Source: Photobacterium swingsii
GTDB lineage: Bacteria > Pseudomonadota > Gammaproteobacteria > Enterobacterales > Vibrionaceae
Assembly: GCF_024346715.1 (NCBI RefSeq)
Contig: NZ_AP024853.1
Span: 558,001-622,000, forward strand
DNA: 64,000 nucleotides
Direction of reading: 5' to 3'
Shown here one piece after another: positions 18,529 to 27,423 of the stretch. The notes beneath the pieces are model-generated. The model saw only the letters and a program-made list of their open reading frames with translations. It was not told the origin of the DNA and did not search any database. Each line of letters begins with the position of its first letter. Position 1 is the stretch's first letter. Position numbers and translations under genes: made by a program.

Positions 18529-21306
18529 TTATTGCTGAACTGCTTCGGTGCGACTGTTTCTACCCGAGACTGTCACACTACGCGTCTTAATCGTTCCAGC
18601 ATGGTTAACATCAACTGGTGCATAATACGGCAGCCACGTACTACCACCATCAAGCGAATATTGATTTCTCAAACCAGGGAAACGTGTATTTATCTTTAAC
18701 TTACCCGCATCAACAACTGCACCAGGCAGAGGGATTCGGTAATTCACACCATGCTGAGGTGGCAACTGCTCATAGATATCAACAGGCTGAATATATTCCA
18801 GTTTACTTAAAGCGAACTGCCCTAAGGTATTAGAGAAGGTATCCCAAGCCTGATCCATTGGCGTTTTACCACTTTGATCGATAGGCAATTCTGCTGGCAT
18901 ATTAGTTACCCAAGCACGCTCCGCAACACCCAATAATTTAGGGAAAACCAAATACTCCATAATCTCTGGGGATTTCGAGTTTTCAGAGAATAGCTGACCT
19001 TGTAAGCCAACTACATTACGTTTACCTTCTTCCGTCAATGAAACCCAGTTTGGATTCCATTCAACAGGATTACCCAGTTTATCTATTTTCCCATTGGCGT
19101 AAATATTAAATGGTCGATATTCAAACGCTTTTTTTGTGTCGGTATAACCTGCCCAGTGATAACCAACTTCGTCTGGGTGTTTATTGTAGGCTAAATCAAA
19201 GTACAAGTTGGTCGCATGCGATAGCACCACATCATAACCTTTGTTAGCAAAGACATAGGCTTGATGTTCATTACCCCACCCCCACACGTTATTCCAGAAT
19301 ATAGGGTACAACTCACCATAATCGACATTACCTGTACCATTATGGGTTAGTACATCACCCCAACTCGCCATTTTGAATCCATTTTGATTAATAATGGAAA
19401 CCCAGCGCATGAAAAAGTAATCAAATAACTCAGCATCTGTTTTGCCTGCGGTTTCAGGGTTTTGCTGTATAGCTGGCGACTTCGCCCACCATTCATTTGG
19501 TCCTAAATGAGGGAGTTCATCACCGCCGCCATGTAACCGAGTTATCTCCGCACTAGGCACGGCGTCATACATTGCCTTTGTTTCGCTGATGACTTTTTCT
19601 AAGAAAGCATAAGTACCGTCTAGCGATGGGTTCACAATATTATCGGTATAAAACTGCGGTGTGTAATACTCAGATTTATCTAGAGGATCAATCAAGCGAT
19701 AGCGATTGGCTTCAACAAGATCTGTCTCTTTATATTTATTGTAACGGTACTCCATCGCTTTAATAGCAGCACGGGCATGTGCTGGAAAGTCATATTCTAA
19801 TATGACGTCGATATGACGATCTGCTGCATATTTTAATATGTCTTTAAAATCCTCAGTTGTGTAGTACCCCCAACCTTTGCCTAAAAAATTCTGCTGAGCA
19901 ATTTCAAATCCTTGAAAGTCGGGTTTTACCCCATTATTCGCTTCTATAATATTCTTAGGCTTTCCTTCAATACCATCTCCAGTATTAAATTCATTGCTTG
20001 ACCCCATAAAAGTATGAAGCATTTTTGTTTCACTTAAGTCATACCCTCGTTTTGCACCAAACTCGGTCAACTCAGGAAGACCTGGAATTTCTAAACGCCA
20101 CCCCTCATCGTTAGCTACGTTCATTTCAAATTTATTAATTTTATAATAAGCTAATAAATCAATTAATTTAAAAATAGTCTCTTTACTTTGGAAGTTTCGG
20201 GCAACATCAAGCATCATGCCACGATACTCAAATCTTGGAGCATCAAGTGCAGTCATCGCAGGTAATACTGCATGTTGCATTTTATTTGCACTAACAGAAG
20301 ATTGATAAACATCATTCGGTATCAGCTGACGCAATGTTTGAATACCATAAAATACGCCGCTTGCGTCTTTTCCTTCAATGGTAATGCCATTGAAAGGATC
20401 GATATCTAATCGATAACCTTCCTTATCTGCGACACCATCAGCATCTGTATCTAATAATGGGTTAATAGTTAAGTTTATGACGCCCGCCATATTAGGCTCT
20501 GTCGCATTAATGGGGAAATCGCCCTTCATTAAGTCTTTAAGCGAGCTTTGTAGATATAATGCTTCATTATGTAAACTTTCTGGTGCTTTGATAGAAGCAG
20601 TCCAGCCTAATAACGTTAGGAATGCACCGTCTTTTAACTCAGCCGCCTGCAACTGAGGAACAACTTGGTGCTGCACCGAAACCTGCGATTTTTCTGCGTT
20701 ATTTTCAGTGAAACGTAATTGGGCGGTTTGAACCGGCATATTATCGTTAATGCTCTGCCGCGTCTGCTTAGGATCAGATGGGTCCATCATAACGTCAACG
20801 GAGATAGCATGAGGCGCCTGGCCATTATATGCGATATGAAAACCTGATGGAGAATCATTCTTCAGCATCTGCCAATATTGCGCGGTGATCATGATCTCTC
20901 TAGATTCACCCGGTAAAATAGGCTTAAAGCCAGCCACAGGCTCAAGTACAAAATAGTCACCGCTAGCTGCATCGTCTGCATTTTTTAATAATACGTTTTG
21001 GTCTAACATTTGTTTTCGTGCATTTATTCCATCTATATTATCTGATGGTAAAACAGATGCGGGGGGCCTTACTGAGCTAAAATAAAGTGACCAATCTTTA
21101 TCGCTAAGCGTTTCAGTTCCATTATTAGTAATGGTTAAGCTTCCTAAAAATATATTTTCGCCTATATCATGGTCAACGACCTTCCATAGTAATTCGAGTT
21201 CATTGGCTTTTGGATGGAATGTTTCGGAATAAGCAGGGTTGCTAATTACAAGCTGTGACATTAAGGCAACCGCTAGTACTTTAAGCGGAAGTTTTATCTG
21301 ATTCAT
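18529..21306 (-). CDS. Secreted beta-N-acetylhexosaminidase (chitobiase), GH20
   Basis: A 925-residue enzyme. An N-terminal signal peptide ends near NPAYS-ETF, followed by the CHB_HEX carbohydrate-binding domain (about 30-180), the GH20b domain (about 190-335), the GH20 barrel (about 350-830) and a C-terminal CHB_HEX_C domain. The catalytic D-E pair is in HGGGDELPHL at about residue 593. It should release GlcNAc from chitobiose and chito-oligomers in the periplasm or outer membrane. GGAG lies 9 bases before the ATG. It follows the PTS operon on the same strand but is separated from it by a hairpin at 21386-21409, so it may have partly independent expression. Confidence 0.93.
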   Translation of the reverse strand: MNQIKLPLKVLAVALMSQLVISNPAYSETFHPKANELELLWKVVDHDIGENIFLGSLTITNNGTETLSDKDWSLYFSSVRPPASVLPSDNIDGINARKQMLDQNVLLKNADDAASGDYFVLEPVAGFKPILPGESREIMITAQYWQMLKNDSPSGFHIAYNGQAPHAISVDVMMDPSDPKQTRQSINDNMPVQTAQLRFTENNAEKSQVSVQHQVVPQLQAAELKDGAFLTLLGWTASIKAPESLHNEALYLQSSLKDLMKGDFPINATEPNMAGVINLTINPLLDTDADGVADKEGYRLDIDPFNGITIEGKDASGVFYGIQTLRQLIPNDVYQSSVSANKMQHAVLPAMTALDAPRFEYRGMMLDVARNFQSKETIFKLIDLLAYYKINKFEMNVANDEGWRLEIPGLPELTEFGAKRGYDLSETKMLHTFMGSSNEFNTGDGIEGKPKNIIEANNGVKPDFQGFEIAQQNFLGKGWGYYTTEDFKDILKYAADRHIDVILEYDFPAHARAAIKAMEYRYNKYKETDLVEANRYRLIDPLDKSEYYTPQFYTDNIVNPSLDGTYAFLEKVISETKAMYDAVPSAEITRLHGGGDELPHLGPNEWWAKSPAIQQNPETAGKTDAELFDYFFMRWVSIINQNGFKMASWGDVLTHNGTGNVDYGELYPIFWNNVWGWGNEHQAYVFANKGYDVVLSHATNLYFDLAYNKHPDEVGYHWAGYTDTKKAFEYRPFNIYANGKIDKLGNPVEWNPNWVSLTEEGKRNVVGLQGQLFSENSKSPEIMEYLVFPKLLGVAERAWVTNMPAELPIDQSGKTPMDQAWDTFSNTLGQFALSKLEYIQPVDIYEQLPPQHGVNYRIPLPGAVVDAGKLKINTRFPGLRNQYSLDGGSTWLPYYAPVDVNHAGTIKTRSVTVSGRNSRTEAVQQ

Positions 21307-21385
21307 TTTATCTACTCCATGATAAAAAAAACATAACGAAGATTTTTAAATGATGTGGTTCAACAACTTTTAATAAAGTTAAGTC

Positions 21386-21409
21386 AGAGGCATATAAATA
21401 TATGCCTCT
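21386..21409. terminator. Hairpin between PTS operon and chitobiase gene
   Basis: AGAGGCATATA (21386-21396) and TATATGCCTCT (21399-21409) form an 11-bp perfect stem with a 2-base loop. It is in the 143-bp gap between two minus-strand genes. It lacks a clear T-run on that strand, so it could be an mRNA-stability or processing element rather than a full terminator. Confidence 0.5.
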
Positions 21410-21449
21410 TTATTTACCTTTTAACTTTATTTAATATTTATTTGTGCAA

Positions 21450-22331
21450 TTAACGTCGATTCGCCATTCTTTTATATTGATGACGTCGCCCACGAAGTGT
21501 TAGCCCTAATTGCATGATATTTTCAGGGGGTGCAATACCGCTATAGCCGCCATCACCAATATGAACAATATCAGCCCCTGCTGCTTTACAGGCCATGGCA
21601 ACCTGTTCGATGTAGGTTTGCGATGCTCCCTCTTGTGACGTACCAATCGCTAACATGCCTAACATACCGCTATTATGCACTGCATCCATCATGGATTTTG
21701 CCATATCAGCACTGACTCCTGGTGTGGTATAAGGCGCCGGGAACATCATGACATCTGCGCCTGCTTCAGCAAATTGGCTAACGATATTGAGGTTATAGTC
21801 ATTCCCAACCCCACCCGCATGCATTTTACCAGCAATAATGATGATATCTTTTGAAACATTGCGTACCAAAGCAATCGCATCCAAAATGGTTTCCTGCGTA
21901 ACGGCATTACCCGGGTTGCCTGTTAGCATCACGTAATCTAACCCAAGTTCAATCGCTTTTTCGACTGTTTCTTTGGTGACCGTTCGACCAAGGTCCACAT
22001 GCTTAACGTCATCTGGCACTGGTTCTAGGTTGCAGCCAATTAAGCGCCCGGTTGCAGCTTTTACTTGTGAAACCGTCATGACTTCATTGGGATTTTCAGA
22101 CAAGACCTTAATCGCAGGTTTCATTACATCAAGGCAATTTAATGTGATCATATCGGCACCAAAAGCCGCTGCGATCTCTGCGCCTGAAACCATGTCTATG
22201 GGGGGGGTAATCGCAACAACATTTTCCACCATAACGGTGCGCCCTTCAGAATTTCGAATACTCTCTACCAATTGCTGACGAGAGGCCATTTCAAAATCAT
22301 GGGCGGTATAATCAAATATTCGCTTCTGCAT
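21450..22331 (-). CDS. PTS-operon-associated TIM-barrel-like protein (DUF7916 type)
   Basis: About 293 residues. Alternating strands and helices with IITPP-like, DMITLNCLDVMKP, VMLTGNPGNAVT, IIIAGKMHAGG, ADVMMFPAPYTTPG and ADIVHIGDGGYSG segments indicate a beta/alpha barrel with phosphate-binding glycine loops near the C-terminus. I believe it belongs to the group now called DUF7916, often mis-annotated as a phosphonomutase or haloacid dehalogenase; no HAD motif is present. The ATG at 22331 (GGA nine bases before it) is preferred over 22340. It overlaps the IIA gene by 20 bp, so it is translated with the transporter. A role in processing the imported sugar phosphate is plausible but unproven. 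Confidence 0.7.
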   Translation of the reverse strand: MQKRIFDYTAHDFEMASRQQLVESIRNSEGRTVMVENVVAITPPIDMVSGAEIAAAFGADMITLNCLDVMKPAIKVLSENPNEVMTVSQVKAATGRLIGCNLEPVPDDVKHVDLGRTVTKETVEKAIELGLDYVMLTGNPGNAVTQETILDAIALVRNVSKDIIIIAGKMHAGGVGNDYNLNIVSQFAEAGADVMMFPAPYTTPGVSADMAKSMMDAVHNSGMLGMLAIGTSQEGASQTYIEQVAMACKAAGADIVHIGDGGYSGIAPPENIMQLGLTLRGRRHQYKRMANRR

Positions 22332-22689
22332 AGCTTTCATTCCTTTGGGCTTCTAATTGCGTGAATTTATGCTGAATTGCCACCATCTCTTCGGCTAAAT
22401 CTCGGCAAAGCATGGTGGTCATAATATGATCTTGAATATGGGTCAAAATTAAGGTCATTTTGACTTTGCCTGCCCCTTCATCAAAACCGATCAACGCAGT
22501 CTGTGTTTTATGGACTGTGACTAGGGCTTGGTCGCTATCTTTTAATAGGCGTAATGCTTTTTCATTATCACCTTGCCGCGCGACGTGCATCGCTTCCATG
22601 CAGGCTGCACGCGCTTCACCCACTTGACACAATAAGGTCATCAAAAACTCTTCTGTAATGTCGTCACTACACTGAATATCCATGTCCAT
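22312..22689 (-). CDS. PTS lactose/cellobiose-family EIIA component
   Basis: A 125-residue all-helical IIA-Lac protein that accepts phosphate from HPr and passes it to IIB. The phosphorylated histidine lies in LILTHIQDHIMT (about residues 78-89). GEARAACMEAMHVARQGD is the first helical hairpin of the trimer. GGAGG is placed ideally before the ATG at 22689, which overlaps the IIC stop by one base. The N-terminal extension MDMDIQCSDD is slightly longer than usual. Confidence 0.9.
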   Translation of the reverse strand: MDMDIQCSDDITEEFLMTLLCQVGEARAACMEAMHVARQGDNEKALRLLKDSDQALVTVHKTQTALIGFDEGAGKVKMTLILTHIQDHIMTTMLCRDLAEEMVAIQHKFTQLEAQRNESYAEANI

Positions 22690-24023
22690 TAATTTGCCTC
22701 CGTCGGTACTAGGTCGTCTGTGCCTTCTGCTGCTGTATTCATGGCTTTCTCTTCAGCAAGAAGTTGTTTTTCATGTATTTTAAGGAATGGATAAAACACG
22801 ATGGCACTGACAATTAAGCTACTCAGCACGACTAAGGCGGCGGTACCTGAATTGGTTGCAATAATAGCCCCTATCGGTGCTGGCATTGTCCAAGGTGGAA
22901 TTGCAATAATTTTAGCGACGAAACCTGATTTAAACGCTAACCAAACGATAGTCGTATTCAAGGTTGGTGCTAATAACCAAGGAATGAAATAAATAGGATT
23001 CATCACTATCGGGGTACCGAAAATAACAGGTTCATTGATATTAAATGTTCCCGGGATTATCGACATTTTACCGATTGTTTTTAGCTGAGTGGCTTTAGAA
23101 CGCATCATCAAGAGCACTAACCCCCATGTTCCTCCGGCCCCACCAACAAAGATGAAGAAATCCATAACAGGGTTAATAAATATTGCTGGTAATGGTTGCC
23201 CAGCAGCCAAAGCATCTTGGTTTAAGCCAAGGTTGATCAATAGCATAGGGCCAATAATGCCACCCACAACCGAACCACCATGAATCCCGCTAAACCAAAG
23301 TAGCTGAACCATGAGCACTGCGATTAAACAAGCAATATAGCTATCAGAAGCCAATACTAAAGGCTGGAAAAGCTGCATGATTGCTGAAGGTATTTTCAAA
23401 TCATACTGACCTAAAAATACGTTGATCGACATAATAATGAAGGAAATAAAGACAATAGGAATAAGAAGATCGAATGATGCTGAAATTTTAGGGGGAACAG
23501 CATCTGGCATTTTTATACGAATATTATATTTGATCAGTAAACGCTGCATCTCGGGTACTAACAAACCACAAAGGATAGCGGTAAATGCACCCGTTCCACC
23601 AAGAAACGCACCAGGAAGTACACCACCAACATCTTTTATATCAAGCATTGGTGCCACAGCAAGCAAGAATGCAAAGATTGATAACATCCCCGTGTTCATC
23701 GCCCGCAATTTATAAGACTCCGCCAAGCTAAAGCCAATACCAAACGCAGCGTATAAAGCAAAAATCCCCATGCTTAACTGAAAAGGCGCCATGATATTTT
23801 CTTTGCCAATAATATCGATTAACCCATGCCAACCATCGAAGAAGAAATTGCCTTCAGATGGGGGAAAGGCTAATACCAGTAACAAAGAACCCACGATCAA
23901 AAAAGGCATGGTTGAAACAAAGCCATCTTTAATTGCATTCACATGCCTTTGAGCGGATATTCGCCCTGCAACCGGAGCAACAACATTTTCGATAAAATTA
24001 AGGACTCGATCAAATATAGCCAT
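22689..24023 (-). CDS. PTS lactose/cellobiose-family EIIC permease
   Basis: About 444 residues with eight to ten membrane helices and the EIIC-Lac/Cel pattern: VVAPVAGRISAQRHVNAIKDG at the N-terminus, LVPEMQRLLIKYNIRIKMPD, WFSGIHGGSVVGGI and INEPVIFGTPIVMNP, which contains the sugar-binding NEP glutamate. It transports and phosphorylates a disaccharide with IIA and IIB. The frame opens at 24053 but an ATG at 24023 has GGAGGGG upstream and starts just after the IIB stop. With the chitobiase alongside, N,N'-diacetylchitobiose is the likeliest substrate, as in the Vibrio chb system; cellobiose is the alternative. Confidence 0.92.
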   Translation of the reverse strand: MAIFDRVLNFIENVVAPVAGRISAQRHVNAIKDGFVSTMPFLIVGSLLLVLAFPPSEGNFFFDGWHGLIDIIGKENIMAPFQLSMGIFALYAAFGIGFSLAESYKLRAMNTGMLSIFAFLLAVAPMLDIKDVGGVLPGAFLGGTGAFTAILCGLLVPEMQRLLIKYNIRIKMPDAVPPKISASFDLLIPIVFISFIIMSINVFLGQYDLKIPSAIMQLFQPLVLASDSYIACLIAVLMVQLLWFSGIHGGSVVGGIIGPMLLINLGLNQDALAAGQPLPAIFINPVMDFFIFVGGAGGTWGLVLLMMRSKATQLKTIGKMSIIPGTFNINEPVIFGTPIVMNPIYFIPWLLAPTLNTTIVWLAFKSGFVAKIIAIPPWTMPAPIGAIIATNSGTAALVVLSSLIVSAIVFYPFLKIHEKQLLAEEKAMNTAAEGTDDLVPTEAN

Positions 24024-24027
24024 TGCG

Positions 24028-24351
24028 CTACCCCTCCGTGACTGTATGTGCATGATACAAACTCACAGCCTGCGCAAGGACAGCGTCACCTTTTAGCAAA
24101 CCATAATTCATCATGTCGATCAGACCGCACCCCTTTCCTTGCTCATTAGCGATACGTTTAAATTCTTCGTACTTAAATTTAACTTGCGGCGCCACTAGAC
24201 AAACATCGCTCCACTTGATGCACTCTTCAAACTCTGAAATGGAATGTGCAGAAATCTCGCATACTAAGCCTTTTTCTTTTGCCGCTTGCTCCATCCTACT
24301 CACGAGCATGCTGGTCGACATGCCAGCAGCACAACATAAAAATATTTTCAT
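24028..24351 (-). CDS. PTS lactose/cellobiose-family EIIB component
   Basis: A 107-residue cytoplasmic IIB-Lac protein. The phospho-acceptor cysteine is in the P-loop-like FLCCAAGMSTSML (residues 4-16); the doubled cysteine leaves C6 or C7 as candidates, with C7 aligning to the family. VCLVAPQVKF is the second conserved strand. It is the first gene of the operon IIB-IIC-IIA-barrel, downstream of the twin operators at 24433-24459 and of the LacI gene. Confidence 0.92.
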   Translation of the reverse strand: MKIFLCCAAGMSTSMLVSRMEQAAKEKGLVCEISAHSISEFEECIKWSDVCLVAPQVKFKYEEFKRIANEQGKGCGLIDMMNYGLLKGDAVLAQAVSLYHAHTVTEG

Positions 24352-24678
24352 ACTGTCTCTCCTTAGATAGTCACAATTTGGTCGTCACGATCTGATATTC
24401 AATACCGTCAAACTAATCATGTTACTTATCAATGAAACCGGTTACTGAAACCGGTTTCATTTATACTAAGAGAAGCAGTTAAGCGCATGCTTATTTGCTA
24501 ATAATTGCCAAGCCAGTCAATCTATTTAAATGCAACGAAGTGAGTACCAAGCGTCGATTTGAGAGGGTGAGCATCTTTAGAAGAATAGCGAAGGTGCTCT
24601 ATAGACTGTGTCCCCATGGCATTTATGAAAAAGCAGCCTATTGAGCATCAAAAAGGAGGATGTGGCGAGTAAACGGTA
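24352..24678. other. 327-bp intergenic region, PTS operon promoter
   Basis: The gap lies between the LacI-family gene and the PTS operon, both on the minus strand. It contains the twin operators, the presumed operon promoter and, near 24652, an AGGAGG-like run that does not precede a recognisable gene on either strand. Nothing else was seen. Confidence 0.6.
24433..24459. promoter_or_regulatory. Tandem LacI-type operators of the PTS operon
   Basis: A perfect 14-bp palindrome TGAAACCGGTTTCA at 24446-24459 is preceded by a second, degenerate copy starting TGAAACCGGTT at 24433. The central CCGG/CG symmetry is typical of LacI-family sites. The pair lies about 80-120 bp before the IIB gene and downstream of the lacI-family gene, so it probably controls the PTS operon. 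Confidence 0.75.
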
Positions 24679-25683
24679 TTACGACGAAGCAGCTTGGGTT
24701 GAGTCTCGAATAATGAGTTGACCACGCATAATGTCTGATTCAAACGTTTCTTTCTTTTCTACCAGCTGCTGAGCAACCAACATAGCTTGTGCCATCACTT
24801 CCTGAATTGGGACATCAACTGTGGTCAGTGAAGGAGTGACAAACGGACTACAAGGATCATTATCTATGCTTACGATAGAGATATCACGTGGGATCTGTAT
24901 ACCATGCTCGTTCAGCGCTTTTATACAGCCAATCGCAATATCATCCGAAGCAATCACCATGGATAACGGCAAGTTCCCACTTTCTACTATCTTTTTACCT
25001 GCCTGGTAACCTTCAATATAACCAAATTCAGACGTACTAAACTGAGCCGAGATCCCTAATTCAGCTCGATGATTGATGGCATCTTGAAAGCCGGTCAGCC
25101 GAGAGTGAGATGTTGGAGTAATCGGCTTTGGTCCTAAGTACATCATAGAACGGTGACCAAGTTGAATAAGATGCTCCACTGCCATCTCTACCGCATGCTT
25201 TTGGTCAAAAGCAATGGAATAACCTGCTTCTTGAGGTAATTCACGGCCTACGTTCACCAAAGGAATATCAATCGATTGATTGAGTGCGATGATCTGTTCT
25301 GGTGATAATTGACGACTGTACAGCACAATGACGTCGCACTTTTTTTCCACCAGTGAATGCACTGCTTTTAATTCAGATTCTGCGTGATTATGCCCATCTG
25401 CAATTAATAACTGCTTTCCCATCAGATCAGCGCTAACAGATGCCTGCTTTAACAAGATACCGAAATAACTGCCCGTGAAATCAGAGAGCACTAGACCAAC
25501 ACTATTGCCACTTTTCGTTGCTAATGCTTGCGCGACCGAGCTGGGTTTGTAGTTAAGCTCAGACATAACCTGCCTAACCAATAAACGGGTACTTTCTTTT
25601 ACCTGCCCTGTTCCATTAATAACACGTGATACCGTCGCTTTTGAAACACCAGCAATGCGAGATACATCCGATATTGTCGCCAT
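24679..25683 (-). CDS. LacI-family transcriptional repressor
   Basis: A 334-residue repressor. The HTH and hinge helix occupy residues 1-60 (TISDVSRIAGVSKATVSRVI, then NYKPSSVAQAL). The rest is the sugar-responsive periplasmic-binding-protein fold (VGLVLSDFTGSYFGILL, IASDDIAIGCIKAL, SIVSIDNDP). It sits directly upstream of the PTS operon on the same strand and the operators in between fit its family, so it is the likely local repressor. It resembles AscG/CelR-type regulators of PTS sugars. Confidence 0.92.
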   Translation of the reverse strand: MATISDVSRIAGVSKATVSRVINGTGQVKESTRLLVRQVMSELNYKPSSVAQALATKSGNSVGLVLSDFTGSYFGILLKQASVSADLMGKQLLIADGHNHAESELKAVHSLVEKKCDVIVLYSRQLSPEQIIALNQSIDIPLVNVGRELPQEAGYSIAFDQKHAVEMAVEHLIQLGHRSMMYLGPKPITPTSHSRLTGFQDAINHRAELGISAQFSTSEFGYIEGYQAGKKIVESGNLPLSMVIASDDIAIGCIKALNEHGIQIPRDISIVSIDNDPCSPFVTPSLTTVDVPIQEVMAQAMLVAQQLVEKKETFESDIMRGQLIIRDSTQAASS

Positions 25684-25823
25684 TCATCCCTCGGCATAAC
25701 ATTCAAAATTACAACTTATTGAATTAAGGAAGATACCAGATTTCAATATCTTTAACAGCGCATCATCACAAGTTACCCCATAATAAAAACAGGGTGTCGC
25801 ACGATAAATAAGAAGGAAATGGT

Positions 25824-26225
25824 ATGGCTGCAATTACTGACTTAAATGAATTGCTCAAAACAATGTCGCCAAAAGTGAAAGCAGATGACTATGTGTTTTG
25901 TACCGTCACCGGTGCGATCAAAGATTACCTCACACTCGAACCTATCGCTTTCTTTCATGAAGATGAAGGTGTGACACTGGTATTAAAGCGACAAGATGCA
26001 TGCAATGCAGGCTTACCTTTTGATGGTATTTTTAAGCTCATTACCCTAACCGTACACTCGAGCTTAGAGGCTGTAGGTTTAACAGCAGCCGTTGCCAGTA
26101 AATTAGCCTCCTATGATATCAGTGCCAATGTAATTGCCGCCTATTATCATGACCATATTTTTGTTCAGAAAGAGAAAGTTGATATTGCCATGTCGGCGCT
26201 GGCTGAGTTTTCTGGCGAGTCGTGA
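25824..26225 (+). CDS. ACT domain-containing protein (DUF2241 type)
   Basis: A 133-residue protein with two halves: an N-terminal DUF2241-like part (DYVFCTVTGAIKDYL) and a C-terminal ACT-like part (LEAVGLTAAVASKLASYDIS, then IAAYYHDHIFVQ). Proteins of this kind are presumed amino-acid-binding regulators. AGAAGGAAA precedes the ATG. An aromatic amino acid exporter lies downstream on the same strand, making an amino-acid link plausible, though 215 bp separate them. Confidence 0.8.
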   Translation: MAAITDLNELLKTMSPKVKADDYVFCTVTGAIKDYLTLEPIAFFHEDEGVTLVLKRQDACNAGLPFDGIFKLITLTVHSSLEAVGLTAAVASKLASYDISANVIAAYYHDHIFVQKEKVDIAMSALAEFSGES

Positions 26226-26440
26226 GTTCCGTAGTGATGCATGCTTTAGCGTCATGGGAAAATATATTGCACCTTTTGGCACTTTTCCCTTTTCGCAAGA
26301 CCAACTCCTAATGTATTGTGCGCGGGTGAAAAGTATCCCTACGATACACATCATGTTTCTTGCTCTGTAAACCGAACACTTTCCTTCTACCTTTTAACCT
26401 CATTAGGTATGACGCCTTTTAGGCATTACAGAGCCGCGTT

Positions 26441-27358
26441 TTGCCATTTATCTTAACTATTGCGGTATCCACCTTGAACACCACTCACAAATACACACTC
26501 GCTGGCTGTATGGCCATTTTATTGTGGAGCACAAATGTTGCTTTCATTCGTAATGTGACCGAACAATTAGGCCCCATAGGTGGGGCAGCAATGATATATA
26601 CCGTCAGTGCAACGCTACTGGCTATTTTTATTGGTTTACCCAACCTTAAACGCTTTTCTATTAAATACTTAATATTAGGTGGCGCGCTATTTGTCTCATA
26701 CGAAATGTGTTTGGCGCTAGCGCTAGGGATGGCAAACGATCGCCATCAAGCCGTTGAAATGGGTGTCATTAACTACTTGTGGCCAAGCCTCACTGTACTG
26801 CTTGCCGTATTAGCCAGTAAAAAGTCGGTTAACCCAGCTCTTTACCCTGCGATGGCGCTTTCATTTTTTGGAGTTGCTTGGACAGTAAGTGGTGAGGACG
26901 GTTTATCAATCACTCAACTAACAACAAATATCGCTTCAAACCCTATTAGCTACTGTTTGGCTTTTGTTGGGGCATTTTTGTGGGCAACCTATTGCAACCT
27001 CACTAAACGCTTAGCAAAAGGTGAAAATGCGATCACTTGGTTCTTCATTGGCACCGCCATCGCACTATGGATCAAATACGCTTTTAGCAATGAACCAGCG
27101 TTAACGTTTTCGATAGACGCAAGCATAGATTTGGTGCTTGCCGCGACAGCAATGGGCGCAGGCTATGCACTTTGGAATATTGCCATCATTAACGGCAATA
27201 TGGTGATGTTAGCCACTATGTCTTATTTCACCCCTATTTTTTCGACTTTCTTTTCGGCGATGCTACTTGATCTCGAACTCACTGCGACCTTCTGGCAAGG
27301 GGTTATCATGGTAACGATTGCATCTTTAACATGCTGGGTTTTAACGAGAAAAAGGTAG
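26441..27358 (+). CDS. yddG: YddG-type aromatic amino acid exporter (DMT superfamily)
   Basis: About 305 residues with ten membrane helices in two EamA repeats. LLWSTNVAFIRNVTEQLGP, YEMCLALALGMANDRHQAVEM and GVINYLWPSLTVLL are the substrate-path helices of YddG, which exports phenylalanine, tyrosine and tryptophan analogues. The start is uncertain: TTG at 26441 is the longest option and another TTG at 26474 would remove a hydrophobic lead segment; no clear ribosome site marks either. A hairpin near 27385-27415 separates it from the convergent SDR gene. Confidence 0.82.
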   Translation: MPFILTIAVSTLNTTHKYTLAGCMAILLWSTNVAFIRNVTEQLGPIGGAAMIYTVSATLLAIFIGLPNLKRFSIKYLILGGALFVSYEMCLALALGMANDRHQAVEMGVINYLWPSLTVLLAVLASKKSVNPALYPAMALSFFGVAWTVSGEDGLSITQLTTNIASNPISYCLAFVGAFLWATYCNLTKRLAKGENAITWFFIGTAIALWIKYAFSNEPALTFSIDASIDLVLAATAMGAGYALWNIAIINGNMVMLATMSYFTPIFSTFFSAMLLDLELTATFWQGVIMVTIASLTCWVLTRKR

Positions 27359-27384
27359 CGCCCCTCCCTTCAACTCTGATTACC

Positions 27385-27415
27385 CTCCCCCATAAACAAA
27401 CATTTATTGGGGGGT
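27385..27415. terminator. Hairpin between convergent yddG and SDR genes
   Basis: CCCCCATAAA pairs with TTTATTGGGGGG allowing a single bulged base, across a loop of CAAACA. It lies in the 65-bp gap between two convergent stops, as expected for a shared terminator. Confidence 0.55.
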
Positions 27416-27423
27416 ACTTTATA

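Noticed and set aside
21450-22331. Haloacid dehalogenase or PEP phosphonomutase
   Set aside because: No HAD DxDxT motif and no phosphonomutase-type catalytic loop was seen; the pattern is a generic beta/alpha barrel.
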